Of a stretch of 64,000 nt of DNA, positions 44,803-54,200 are shown piece after piece. Where the stretch lies: positions 4,092,001-4,156,000 of the forward strand of contig BOPV01000001.1 in assembly GCA_018332375.1 (NCBI GenBank). The letters are read 5' to 3'. The notes under the pieces were generated by a model that saw only the letters and a list, made by a program, of their open reading frames with translations, did no database searches and was not told the DNA's origin. Source of the stretch: Roseiterribacter gracilis (lineage in GTDB: Bacteria > Pseudomonadota > Alphaproteobacteria > BOG-932 > Roseiterribacteraceae). Every line of letters begins with the position of its first letter. Position 1 is the first letter of the stretch. The translations under genes and the position numbers were made by a program.

Positions 44803-45678
44803 TTACCGCCCCGGCCGATGCACCGCCACCCCCGCCATCACAAGTGCAATCCCCACAACGTCACGCCCACTCGGAATCTGCGCCAACACAATCGCGCCGA
44901 TGATCGTGGCACTCGCGGGTAGTAACGCCAGCAGCAACGCAAAACTCGCGCGCGGTAGGCGGGACATGGCGAGTTGGTCGCAGACATAGGGGATTACCGA
45001 CGAACAGACACCAACGCCGATGCCGGCGAGGAGCAGGGTCGGATCGGTGAAGGCGTGGATCGCGTCGTTGAAACCGATCGGTGACACGAAGACGAACGCG
45101 ACCGTCATCGCTGCGCCCAACGCTTCGATGCCACTGCCCGCACCGGTTTGCGCGACGCGGTGACCCAGCGCGACATAGATCACGAACAACACGCCGTTCA
45201 GAAACGCCCAAGCGAGTCCGATTGGATCGCTCGACCAGGTCGCGTTGATCAGCATCGACGCACCCGCGATCGTCGTCGCGAACGCGACGAAGTTGCGCTG
45301 GCTGCGCACGCCGTAGAGCGCCAGCCCGATCGTGCCGACGAACTCGATTGCGGCGACCAGGCTGATCGGCAAATGCGACAGCGCCAGATAGAAGCTGCAA
45401 TTCATCGCCGCCAGAGTCGCGCCCCAGGCAATTAGAAGGGTGCGGTTCTTGGCGGTGCGCAGCGCGCGCCACGGTTTGGTGATCGGCGCGAAGATCAGCG
45501 CGGCCGATGCGATGCGCAGCCAGGCGACGCCCAGCACACCGACGGCTGGAAACAACAGCACCGCGAAAGACGGGCCGAGATAGTGGAAGACGGCGCTGAC
45601 CGCGAACCACGCATGCGGTGGAACGACGGTTGCGGCGCGCGACATGGTCTGGTTGGCGCTGCTGCTGCTGGTTTGCAT
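44803..45678 (-). CDS. EamA/DMT-family transporter (RhtA-like)
   Basis: 291 residues with ten hydrophobic helices and two EamA halves (about 20-145 and 160-285). Similarity to the RhtA threonine/homoserine exporter branch: FHYLGPSFAVLLFPAVGVLG, SFYLALSHLPISLVAAIEFV, LARASFALLLALLPASAT-like end. It probably exports an amino acid or related metabolite. Divergent from an Lrp/AsnC regulator, a common arrangement for amino-acid exporters, with 118 bases between the starts. Confidence 0.9.
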   Translation of the reverse strand: MQTSSSSANQTMSRAATVVPPHAWFAVSAVFHYLGPSFAVLLFPAVGVLGVAWLRIASAALIFAPITKPWRALRTAKNRTLLIAWGATLAAMNCSFYLALSHLPISLVAAIEFVGTIGLALYGVRSQRNFVAFATTIAGASMLINATWSSDPIGLAWAFLNGVLFVIYVALGHRVAQTGAGSGIEALGAAMTVAFVFVSPIGFNDAIHAFTDPTLLLAGIGVGVCSSVIPYVCDQLAMSRLPRASFALLLALLPASATIIGAIVLAQIPSGRDVVGIALVMAGVAVHRPGR

Positions 45679-45796
45679 GGGCGCGAAGGTAGAAGGCCGG
45701 GCTGCGCGTTCGAATGGGATGGCGAAGGCGAGTTCGCGCGATCTGCTTTGCTTGGCGAGGCGGCGGTTCTATTCTTCCTTCGATGTTGAGGTGGCC

Positions 45797-46273
45797 ATGA
45801 AACGCACGCGCTATGTGAATGGCGAGCTGGACGCGATCGACGCCAAGATCCTGTCGATCCTGTCGACGCGCGGCCGCATCGCGATGAAAGACCTGGCAGC
45901 CGAAGTCGGCCTGTCGTCGCCCAGCGTCGGCGAACGCGTGCGGCGGTTGGAAGATACCGGCGCGATCCGCGGCTACGCCGCCGAGGTCGATGCCGAAAAA
46001 GTCGGCTTCCCGCTCGCCGTCTATGTGCGCGTGCAGCCGCTGCCGGGCGAATTGAAACGCGTGGTCGAATTGCTGACCGCGAGTCCCGAGATCGTCGAAT
46101 GCGACCGCGTCACCGGCGACGATTGCTTCGTCGCCAAAGCCTATCTGACGTCGGTGGATGAACTGGAGCGGCTGATCGACCGGTTCCTGCCCTACGGCAA
46201 AACCAACACGTCGGTGATCCAGTCGTCGCCGGTGAAGCGGCGCATGCCGGTGCTGCTGCGCTCTGCCGACTAG
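45797..46273 (+). CDS. Lrp/AsnC-family transcriptional regulator
   Basis: 158 residues from ATG 45797 with GAGG upstream; the longer frame from 45644 crosses the divergent promoter. AsnC-type HTH at about 12-58 (LDAIDAKILSILSTRGRIAM, VGLSSPSVGERVRRLE) and the RAM ligand domain (about 72-148; VECDRVTGDDCFVAKAYL). It probably senses an amino acid and controls the divergent EamA exporter. Confidence 0.93.
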   Translation: MKRTRYVNGELDAIDAKILSILSTRGRIAMKDLAAEVGLSSPSVGERVRRLEDTGAIRGYAAEVDAEKVGFPLAVYVRVQPLPGELKRVVELLTASPEIVECDRVTGDDCFVAKAYLTSVDELERLIDRFLPYGKTNTSVIQSSPVKRRMPVLLRSAD

Positions 46274-46288
46274 TCACTAGCCGGGCAG

Positions 46289-46475
46289 ACCACCACGACG
46301 CCACGGACACGACGGGGCACCACGAGTCACAGAAGGCGGCGCGGGCGCGTCGCATGGCGACAAGGTTTTATCGACGCGCAAAGCGCGTCAGGAAATCCAA
46401 TCTGATCTTGCGACAAAGCTGCGGTTGTACGCTCGCTCTCGTGGTGCACCTTGGCGCTCGTGGCGTCGTGGTGGT
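46289..46475. repeat. 187-bp element bounded by long inverted repeats (MITE-like)
   Basis: The outer 17 bases ACCACCACGACGCCACG (46289-46305) are perfectly complemented at 46459-46475. The match continues imperfectly inward for ~40 bases in all (GGCACCACGAG on the left against GTGCACCACGAG on the complementary right arm). No coding sequence within. Sits in the 224-base gap between the Lrp gene and the aldo/keto reductase. Confidence 0.8.
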
Positions 46476-46497
46476 TCATCGGATTGATGACTCGCAA

Positions 46498-47475
46498 CTA
46501 CCGCCCAAACCCCACCACCGCACGCGGCGTGTAGGGCGCTTCCAGCGATGCGATCTCGTCCGTGCTGAGTTTTACCGCCAGCGCATCGATCGCTTCGTCC
46601 AACTGTTCGATCTTCGTCACGCCCACGATCGGTGCAGTCACGTCCTGCTGGTGCAGCAACCACGCCAGCGCAATCTGCGCGTGGCTGCGCCCGCGCGCAG
46701 CGGCGAGCTCGCCAACGCGATCGACGATCTTGCGGTCGGACGCTTCCGTCGCTGCATAGAGACCGTCACCCCACGGATCGTCACCGCTGCGCGCGGAGCT
46801 TTGCGTCGCCCACGGCCGCGCCAGACGGCCACGCGCAAGCGGGCTCCAGGGCAGTACGCCGATGCCCTCGTCGCGGCACAGGCCCAGCATCTCGCGCTCT
46901 TCTTCGCGGTAGAGAAGATTGTAATGCGGTTGCATCGATACGAAGCGCGGCGCGCGTTGTTGGTCGGCGACATAGAGCATCTTGGCGAAGCGCCAGGACT
47001 GCATCGACGATGCACCGAGATAGCGCACCTTGCCCGCACGCACCGTGTCGTGCAGCGCGTCGATGGTTTCTTCGACCGGCGTCGTCTCGTCGAAGCGGTG
47101 GATCTGGTAGAGGTCGATATAGTCGGTACCGAGCCGCCGCAGCGACGCGTCGATTTCCGTCAGCACCGACTTGCGCGACAGGCCCTGCGCGTTGGCGCCG
47201 CCATGCATCGGGAAATAGAGCTTGGTCGCCAGCACGATCTCGTCGCGCTTGCCGTATTCGCGCAGCGCACGGCCGGTGACTTCTTCACTGGCGCCGTCGC
47301 CATACATATTGGCGGTGTCGAAGAAATTGATGCCGCGTTCGATCGCACGGCGAAAGAACGGGCGGCTTTGCGCTTCGTCGAGAAACCAGCGCCGCTTTGC
47401 TACGCCGAAACTCATACAGCCGAGCGCAATGCGCGACACGCGCAAGCCGCTGCGACCCAGATTGATGTAGTCCAT
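46498..47475 (-). CDS. Aldo/keto reductase
   Basis: 325 residues. The AKR tetrad is visible: Asp53 and Tyr58 (FFDTANMYGDG), Lys85 (VLATKLYF) and His126 (DLYQIHRFDE). MQPHYNLLYREEEREM and the NADP-binding end VTAPIVGVTKIEQLDEA fit the AKR12/YajO-like group. Reduces aldehydes or ketones with NADPH in the cytoplasm; natural substrate unknown. Confidence 0.94.
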   Translation of the reverse strand: MDYINLGRSGLRVSRIALGCMSFGVAKRRWFLDEAQSRPFFRRAIERGINFFDTANMYGDGASEEVTGRALREYGKRDEIVLATKLYFPMHGGANAQGLSRKSVLTEIDASLRRLGTDYIDLYQIHRFDETTPVEETIDALHDTVRAGKVRYLGASSMQSWRFAKMLYVADQQRAPRFVSMQPHYNLLYREEEREMLGLCRDEGIGVLPWSPLARGRLARPWATQSSARSGDDPWGDGLYAATEASDRKIVDRVGELAAARGRSHAQIALAWLLHQQDVTAPIVGVTKIEQLDEAIDALAVKLSTDEIASLEAPYTPRAVVGFGR

Positions 47476-47551
47476 GCGCCCGATCCTGCGACCTGCAGAG
47501 ACCGGGCTGAAGACAATCGCGAAGGTTTGCGGCCGCGATTGCGATGCTGAG

Positions 47552-47571
47552 AAAGGCGCGGGCGCGCCTTT
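47552..47571 (-). terminator. Hairpin terminator after the DUF2283 gene
   Basis: AAAGGCGCG and CGCGCCTTT separated by two bases; in practice an eight-base stem with a four-base loop. It lies 33 bases past the DUF2283 stop on the minus strand and before the reductase start. The T run is short. Confidence 0.55.
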
Positions 47572-47604
47572 GCCTTAGCTACGCCGTGATTGTTCTTTGG
47601 CGGC

Positions 47605-47850
47605 CTACGCCGCCAGACGCGCTTCCGAACGTTCCAACGCTTCGACCAGCGCGCTTTCGGGCAGGGCGGTGGACAGAAAGCTGATCAGTTCTTCGTTTTC
47701 CGACGCCTCGTAAACGTCCCAACCGACGACGTTGCCGTCATGGTCGAGATCGACCGCGAGATGCGGGGCCAGGATGCGGGCTTCTTCGGCCGGCGCGTCG
47801 CTGATCCGGATGTAGCAATTGTCGATCGCCACGTTGCGCTCGATGCGCAT
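47605..47850 (-). CDS. DUF2283 family small protein
   Basis: 81 residues. The pattern IDNCYIRISDAPAEEARILA, VDLDHDGNVVGWDVYEAS is that of DUF2283 (Y-I-R-x-S-D, D-x-D-G-x-V-V-G). The family is small, soluble and of unknown function, often near toxin-antitoxin genes; no partner toxin is seen here. Good GC-rich ATG context, GGAGG upstream on the minus strand. Confidence 0.83.
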   Translation of the reverse strand: MRIERNVAIDNCYIRISDAPAEEARILAPHLAVDLDHDGNVVGWDVYEASENEELISFLSTALPESALVEALERSEARLAA

Positions 47851-47981
47851 GGGCGCCTCCCTCGATTCGTGGTTTTGGTTCTTGCCCGAATCAGGCTCAA
47901 GGATACGGCTGAATTGCGGGTTAAGCGCTCCCCCCCGTTCACATCGCCGACATATCTACGAATTCCGGACGGAGATCTCTC

Positions 47982-48563
47982 GTGACCAACGCCACGCTCA
48001 AGCTGCTGCAAACCCGCCGTTCGGTGGCCGCGCGCGACCTGATCGAACCCGGCCCGGACGCGGCCCAGCTCGAGCAATTGTTGGAAGCGGGGCTGCGCGT
48101 GCCCGACCACGGCAAGCTGGGCCCGTGGCGGATCCAGATCGTCGACAAGGCGGGGCAGGCGGCGCTGGGCGATCTCTATGCGCGCCTGTTCGCCGAGACC
48201 TATCCCGACCCGCGTCCCGAACAGATCGAGATGGAACGCAAACGGCCGCAACAGGCGCCGCTGCTGTTGATCGTCTGGTCGGCGCGCCAGGCCGGCCACA
48301 AGATTCCGGAATTCGAACAGATCCTGTCGGCAGGCGCGGTGTGCCAGAACCTGTTGCTGGCCGCGCACGCGATGGGCTTCGCCGCCAACTGGCTGACCGG
48401 CTGGCCCGCGTACGACACGCAAGTCAAAGCGGCGTTGGGCCATCCGCGCGACGACATCGCTGGATTCATTTTCGTCGGCACGCCCGCCTCGACGCCCGAC
48501 GATCGCCCGCGCAAAACGGTGGCGCAGGCGACGGAACGTTGGACGGGTCCTGTCGCGCTCTGA
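47982..48563 (+). CDS. Nitroreductase-family protein (YdjA-like)
   Basis: 193 residues from GTG 47982 with GGAG seven bases upstream. Family features: LLQTRRSVAARDL (FMN phosphate-binding RRSV), EAGLRVPDHGKLGPWRIQIV, and AGAVCQNLLLAAHAMGFAAN WLTG. YdjA-type enzymes are FMN-dependent NAD(P)H reductases of low activity and unknown physiological substrate. Confidence 0.92.
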   Translation: MTNATLKLLQTRRSVAARDLIEPGPDAAQLEQLLEAGLRVPDHGKLGPWRIQIVDKAGQAALGDLYARLFAETYPDPRPEQIEMERKRPQQAPLLLIVWSARQAGHKIPEFEQILSAGAVCQNLLLAAHAMGFAANWLTGWPAYDTQVKAALGHPRDDIAGFIFVGTPASTPDDRPRKTVAQATERWTGPVAL

Positions 48564-48570
48564 ACATGCA

Positions 48571-48600
48571 AACGGCGCAGCGATCGCTCGCTGCGCCGTT
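48571..48600. terminator. Bidirectional hairpin terminator
   Basis: Perfect 13-base stem AACGGCGCAGCGA/TCGCTGCGCCGTT around TCGC, between two convergent genes (stops at 48563 and 48622). Only short A/T tails. Confidence 0.8.
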
Positions 48601-48621
48601 GCTGCGAAACCGCGTCGGCGG

Positions 48622-49143
48622 TTATTCGCGTGTCGTCGGCATCGACGAACCGCTGGTGCCTTGCGGCATGTCACCCGCAAGCACGCGCGCGTTCAACTGG
48701 TCGGCCATGTGATCGTCGGCCGACGAGCTCTGCACATGCTTGTGCTTGGTGGTCGTCTTCTTGGTGGACTTCTTCGCCGTCGTGTCGTCGGTCGCAGCAT
48801 TGTCGCTGGACGCGCCGGTCGAGCCTTGCGTATTGGCGAGCGGCGACTTGTCGGACTTGGCCGATTTGTCGAGCGTCGAATTGGCGTCGCCCATCGCCGG
48901 CGCGCTGCTGCCGGTCGAACCGCTGCGGTTGGTCGTCGTTGCGGTCGTGGCACCCTGCGTGTTCGCCAACGGCGAGGACGCGGCGCCTTTGTCGCTGGTG
49001 TTGTTCGAGTCGCTGAGCGACGGCGCGGTGGCGGGTGCCTGGCCGGTCGTGGTGGTGCGCGGCTGCGCGCTATTGGTCTGGGCGACGGCGGGCAACGCGA
49101 CCAGCAGGCCGGCGGCTGCCAAGATGCTTGCAAACTTGGTCAT
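48622..49143 (-). CDS. Secreted low-complexity protein of unknown function
   Basis: 173 residues; AGGAG before ATG. Signal peptide MTKFASILAAAGLLVALPAV, cleaved near VAQ. The mature protein is rich in Ser, Thr, Ala and Asn, with two copies of SPLANTQG(A/S)T and a Lys/Thr-rich patch TAKKSTKKTTTKHKH. No fold expected. Divergent from tamA with almost no space between them. Confidence 0.78.
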   Translation of the reverse strand: MTKFASILAAAGLLVALPAVAQTNSAQPRTTTTGQAPATAPSLSDSNNTSDKGAASSPLANTQGATTATTTNRSGSTGSSAPAMGDANSTLDKSAKSDKSPLANTQGSTGASSDNAATDDTTAKKSTKKTTTKHKHVQSSSADDHMADQLNARVLAGDMPQGTSGSSMPTTRE

Positions 49144-49156
49144 TGAGAATCTCCTG

Positions 49157-51079
49157 GTGGGGCGTAACGGAATTCACAGCCCAAACGATGCGCTTGGGTC
49201 TTCGTTCCGCGTACGAGAGGAACGGTGCGGATCGAGCATTTGTTCATCGACAACTGCACGCATCCGGGGATTTAGCATTCCACTCGCACCTGTCTTCGCC
49301 CTGCTTTTGCTAGGGCTCTGCGTCTTTGCACCGCGCGCAGCACAAGCGCTGGCGTACGAAACCAAATTCCATGGCGTCGATGGTGAATTGGCGAGCGCGG
49401 TTGAGTCCGCATCGCGGCTAAAAACACTCGAAGATGAAGACGACAACGAACCGCCGACCGAAGCCGCTCTGCGGCGACGCGCCGACGGCGATCTCGAACG
49501 GCTGGAGCGCGTGCTGCGCTCGTTCGGGTTCTACGACGCGAAATTGACCTACCGGTTGGAGCCTGACGCAGTTGCTGGCGCCAAGCTGGGCGACGACGTC
49601 AAACGCACGGTGATCGTCGAAATCGAACCGGGCGCGCCCTATCACATCAAGACGCTGACGATCGCAACCGACGACAACAAACGTCCGCCGCTCGACGACC
49701 GGTTTCCGGTCGGCACGTTCGGCGTGAAGGTCGGCGATGTTGCCGCCGCTGCACCGATCGTGGCGCAGGACGAAAAGATCACGCGCATCTACCAAGAGAA
49801 CGGCTATCCGTTTGCGAAGATCGTCGACCGCACCGCCATCGTCGATCACGCCGACCGGTCGATGGAACTCAGCGTCAAGATCGAACCTGGATCGTACGCG
49901 CTGTTCGGTCCCGCACTGGTCGGCGGCCTGGACCGGTTGGATCCCGCCTATGTCGAACGCCGCGTCACCTGGGCCGAAGGTGCGCCTTACGACGTGCGCG
50001 AGCTGGAAGCGAGCCGCGACGCGCTGGTCGACACGTCGCTGTTCGGCAGCGTGCAGCTGAAACCGCAAGCGGTGCTTGCGAACGGTGAGACGCCGATCAT
50101 CGTCGATACGACCGAACGTCTGCGCCGTTCGGTGTCGGCGGGCGCGCAGTACGATTCAACCAACGGCATTTCCGCCAAGGCGACGTGGGAGCACCGCAAT
50201 CTGTTTGGCGGTGCCGAGAAGCTGCGGCTGACCGCAGAGTTCGGTCAGAATCTCTACGGGCTGACCGCCGACTACCGAAAGCCCGACATACTGCGCATCA
50301 AGAATCTCGACGCGATTGCGTCCATTGCGGTGACGCGCGAGCTGGTCGACGCGTACGACTCGCGCCGGGTCAAATTGTTCGGCGGCGCCGAGTATAAATT
50401 CTCGAAGCAATTGTCGGTCGGCGGCGGCGCGCAATTCGAACGCGGCCGTGTCGACGAGAAAGACCGCACGCGCAATTACACGCTGGTCGGTCTGCCGATG
50501 TTCGTGAAGCGCGATGCGGCCGACGATCTGCTGAACCCGACGCGCGGCGATCGTGCGCAACTGACGGTCACGCCCTATCTACCCGGCGTGTCGAAACTGC
50601 CCGCTTTCGTGCAGGCGAAGCTCAATGCGAGCTGGTATCGCAGCTTCGACGACAAGGGCCGCTACATCTTTGCCGTGTTTGGTGCCGTGGCTGGATCGAG
50701 CGGCATCGGGCTCGACGATCTGCCCAAGGACAAACGCTATTACGCGGGCGGCGGCGGATCGGTGCGCGGTTACGGCTATCAAAAGGCCGGCGACTTCGAC
50801 CAGTTCGGCGATCCGCGCGGCGGCCTGTCGTCGGTCGAGTTCGGCATGGAGATGCGCGTCAAAGTCACCGACACGATCGGCATCGTGCCCTTCGTCGATG
50901 CGGGTCGCGCCTATCCGGACTCGTTCCCGACCTTCAACGACCTGCTGCCCGGCGCCGGCATCGGTGCGCGCTATTACACGCCGTTTGGTCCGGTGCGCTT
51001 CGACATTGCCGTGCCGTTGAAGAAACGAAGCCAGGACGACGCGTTCCAATTGTACGTGTCGTTGGGGCAGGCGTTTTGA
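49157..51079 (+). CDS. tamA: TamA, Omp85-family outer-membrane assembly protein (start uncertain)
   Basis: About 640 residues with GTG 49157, the only plausible in-frame start before a signal-like segment PLAPVFALLLLGLCVFAPRA ending near ALA-YET. POTRA domains (about 60-330) contain FGFYDAKLTY and YQENGYPFAKIVDR. The Omp85 barrel follows, with the lid-lock motif GGGGSVRGYGYQ and the C-terminal strand FQLYVSLGQAF. With TamB it forms the translocation and assembly module linking the inner and outer membranes. A GTG with a GAGAGGA ribosome site at 49225 lies in another frame, so a small frameshift near 49225-49280 is possible. Confidence 0.88.
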   Translation: MGRNGIHSPNDALGSSFRVREERCGSSICSSTTARIRGFSIPLAPVFALLLLGLCVFAPRAAQALAYETKFHGVDGELASAVESASRLKTLEDEDDNEPPTEAALRRRADGDLERLERVLRSFGFYDAKLTYRLEPDAVAGAKLGDDVKRTVIVEIEPGAPYHIKTLTIATDDNKRPPLDDRFPVGTFGVKVGDVAAAAPIVAQDEKITRIYQENGYPFAKIVDRTAIVDHADRSMELSVKIEPGSYALFGPALVGGLDRLDPAYVERRVTWAEGAPYDVRELEASRDALVDTSLFGSVQLKPQAVLANGETPIIVDTTERLRRSVSAGAQYDSTNGISAKATWEHRNLFGGAEKLRLTAEFGQNLYGLTADYRKPDILRIKNLDAIASIAVTRELVDAYDSRRVKLFGGAEYKFSKQLSVGGGAQFERGRVDEKDRTRNYTLVGLPMFVKRDAADDLLNPTRGDRAQLTVTPYLPGVSKLPAFVQAKLNASWYRSFDDKGRYIFAVFGAVAGSSGIGLDDLPKDKRYYAGGGGSVRGYGYQKAGDFDQFGDPRGGLSSVEFGMEMRVKVTDTIGIVPFVDAGRAYPDSFPTFNDLLPGAGIGARYYTPFGPVRFDIAVPLKKRSQDDAFQLYVSLGQAF

Positions 51080-51102
51080 ACATGCACACGCATGTTCAAA
51101 AC
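51073..51102. repeat. 13-base perfect inverted repeat over the tamA stop codon
   Basis: GTTTTGAACATGC and GCATGTTCAAAAC around ACAC; the tamA TGA lies in the left arm. There is no T run after it, so it is not a normal terminator. Directly followed by REP-like palindromes. Confidence 0.8.
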
Positions 51103-51103
51103 G

Positions 51104-51188
51104 TCCCCGCGAAGGCGGGGACCCACCGGCGTGGCAACACGGAGCCGTTCCGTACCCGGCGAACCGTGGGCCCCGGCCTTCGCCGGGG
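51104..51188. repeat. Pair of inverted REP-like palindromes between tamA and tamB
   Basis: 51104-51121: TCCCCGC-GAAG-GCGGGGA. 51171-51188: CCCCGGC-CTTC-GCCGGGG. The loops are reverse complements, so the two units face each other, as in BIME elements. They fill most of the 133-base gap before tamB. Confidence 0.85.
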
Positions 51189-51212
51189 TGACGAACGAAG
51201 CGGTGTTCGTCA

Positions 51213-54200
51213 ATGACCCGCCCCGCGAAAATTGCCGCCTGGGTCGCGGGTGTCATCGTTGCCATTCCGCTGCTGCTCGTCGCCGGCGGCTGGATCTGGT
51301 TGCAGACCGACTGGGGTCGCTCCGTCGTCGGTGCGTCGCTGGCGAGTTTGGTCCAGGGGCCCGATCGCAAAATCACGTTGGGACGGATCGGCGGCAGTCT
51401 GCCGTTTCATCCGCGCATCGAGCGTCTGTCGCTCAGCGATCGCGACGGTGTCTGGCTGACTGCGCAAGACGTGGAACTCGACATCGTTGGCACTGCGTTG
51501 CTGTCGCGACGTGCACGCCTGACCAACTTGACCGCTGCGCGCATCGACATTGTGCGCCCGCCGGCGCCGTCGGCGACGCAGGAAGCGCCCGGCGAAATCA
51601 AGTTCCTGTTGCCGAACCTGCCGGTCGCGATTGCGGTCGATACGTTGTCGGTGCCCGTGATCGCGCTCGGCGCGCCGTTCCTGGGCGAAGCGGCGACGTA
51701 CAAATTGTCGGGCCATGTGCGCGTCGATGCCGAAGCCGACGCGGAATTGGCGCTCGATCGCAGCGACGGATCGCCGGGTCGCGTCAGCTTGATGACGCGC
51801 CATCAGAATGGGCGCAGCGAAGTCCAGCTTGTGATCACCGAGCCGACCGGGCGCGTTCTGCAGCGCAATCTCGGTCATGCCGCACCGAAGCCGTTCACGC
51901 TGATGCTCTTCGGCGATGGGCCCGACACGCAGTGGCGTGGCACGCTTGGCGTCGAAGCCGGCAAAAGCGTCGACGCGGCGCGGCTCAATGTTTCGCTTGC
52001 GATTGATCAAGCCGGCAGTGATCGCTTGTTGCGCATTGCCGGTAGTGCGACGCCGGGCGTGGTGTTCGACCAACGCATCGCGCGACTGCTCGGCGGGCCG
52101 GCGTCGATCAACATGGCGGTGCGGTTGCTGCAGGACGGCACCTTGGCGATCGAGCCGAGCAGCATCGCGGCGCCTTCGCTGAAACTGAGCGGCGCGTTTC
52201 GTGGTGCGCCTGGCGACAAGCCGATTGCGGGCACGCTGACGGTCGAAGTGGCCAATCTCGGCGCGTTCAGCGAAGTCGCGGGCGAACCGCTGGCGGGCAG
52301 TGCGCGCGTCGAGGCGAAATTCACCGGCACCGGTGCGGCGCCGCGCATCACCGCACATATCGACGGCACCAATGTCGAAGCCGGCGCTGCGCGGATCGAC
52401 ACGTTGGTGGCCGACATTGCGGGCGACCGCCGCGCGAGTGACGGGCGCTTTGCCGGCACGGCGCAGTTGCGCGCCAACGGTATGGCGCTGGGCGCGTCGA
52501 AGGGCGATCTCGTACTCGACGCAGCCGGCAACGCCGATCGCGATCTCGCCTCGATCCAACTCGACCGGCTGCATCTGAACGGACTCGGCGTCGAGCTGGA
52601 CGCCAACGGCACCTCACGCGGCGGTGGTGCTGACGGCACCGCGAAGTTGCGCGTCGCGGATTTGACGACCTTGGCGCCGATCGTCGGTCGTCCATTGACC
52701 GGCGCGCTGTCGCTCGACGGCACAGCGGCGAGCCGCAATGGTGAACTGACCGCGACGATGCGCGGCGAGTCGCAACATCTCACGATTGGCATTCCCGCGC
52801 TCGATGCGTTGCTGGGGCCCAACCTGCACGTCACGCTCGACGCGACCAAAGCGGGTGATCGTATCACCGCGCGTTCGGTCGAGCTTGCGTCGCCGCAGAT
52901 GAAGCTGGGCGCAAAAGGCACGCTGCAAGGCGAGCAGATCGATGCCGACGTGACCTTGCACGTCGCCGATATGGCGAAGGTGCGGCCGGGTCTGGATGGA
53001 ACCGCCAACGTCACTGCGCACGCGGAGGGCGCGGTCAGTGCACCGACCGGTCATGTCGAAGCGGTGCTGGACGGCAAGGCGCTGGCGGCGCGTCTCATCG
53101 CCGACGCCAAGCGGCAGCAGGACGCAACCAAACTCGTCGCGCACGCGACCGGTGGCGGCGCCAAGCTCGATGCCGACCTGTTGATCGCCGACATTGGACG
53201 CGCCGACGGCACGGTGAAGCTCGACGCGCCCAATCTGGCCGCGTGGGCGCCGTTGCTGGGCATGACGATGACCGGGCGTGCAGCCGCCGACGTAACCTTG
53301 CGCGCCACCGACGGACAGCGAGCACGCATTGCTGCGCGTGCCGATGCGTTGTCGGTCGGCACGACCAGCGTGCAGCGCGCAACCTTGGATGCGGATCTGA
53401 CCGGGCTTGCGACTGCGCCGACCGGGCGCGCCAATCTGCAAATCGACAAAGCTGCGCTGGGCGACATTGCGGTGACACGCCTGCGCGCGACCGCGACGCC
53501 GGCGGGACCCGAGCGCGTGACGATCGCGCTCGATACGAGCGGCGATGCGGGCAAGCCATTTCAGTTCGCGCTGGGCGGCGGGCTGCGCATGACGGCGGGT
53601 GCACGCGCGCTGACTCTGTCGCGCCTCGACGGCGAGGTGGCGGGGCAGAAACTTATCCTGACGCGCACCGCTACCTTGGCACAGCAGGGCGATGGCATGC
53701 GTCTCGACACGCTGTCGCTCAAATGGGGCACGGCGCAGCTCGACGCATCGGCGCTGGTTGCGGGCGCGCGCGTTGCCGCCAAAGCAAGCCTGCGCGACTT
53801 GCGCGTTGCGACCTTGGCGGCGCTGGGCGAGATGCGCGGCGCCAGCGGTGTGATCGAGGCCGATCTGTCGCTCGACGGTGCGCGCAGCGATCCCACCGGC
53901 AAGCTGCATGTCGCGCTGCGCGATCTGAATCTCGCCGCGGCTTTGCGGCCCGACGCCAAGCCGTTGCAGATCGCGTTGGACGCAAACCTCGCGCGCCGCG
54001 TCGTGAGTTTGGACGGTGTTGCAACGAGTCCAACTGGTGCGCGCCTGGCGCTGACCGGCCGCGCGCCGATGCTGGTCGATCTGCAGCAGAACAAGGTCGG
54101 GCTGGTGCAGGATGGCGCGTTGGCACTGCGGCTTGCGGGCGGCGGCACATTGGAAGACGTCGCCGATTTGCTGCCGATCGGCGAAGACCGGGTCGAAGGC

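Noticed and set aside
47605..47850. DUF2283 gene as half of a toxin-antitoxin pair
   Set aside because: No toxin-like gene adjoins it; the neighbours are a reductase and a nitroreductase.
48740..49156. N-terminal extension of TamA
   Set aside because: It is antisense to the 48622-49143 secreted protein, which has a clear signal peptide and ribosome site.
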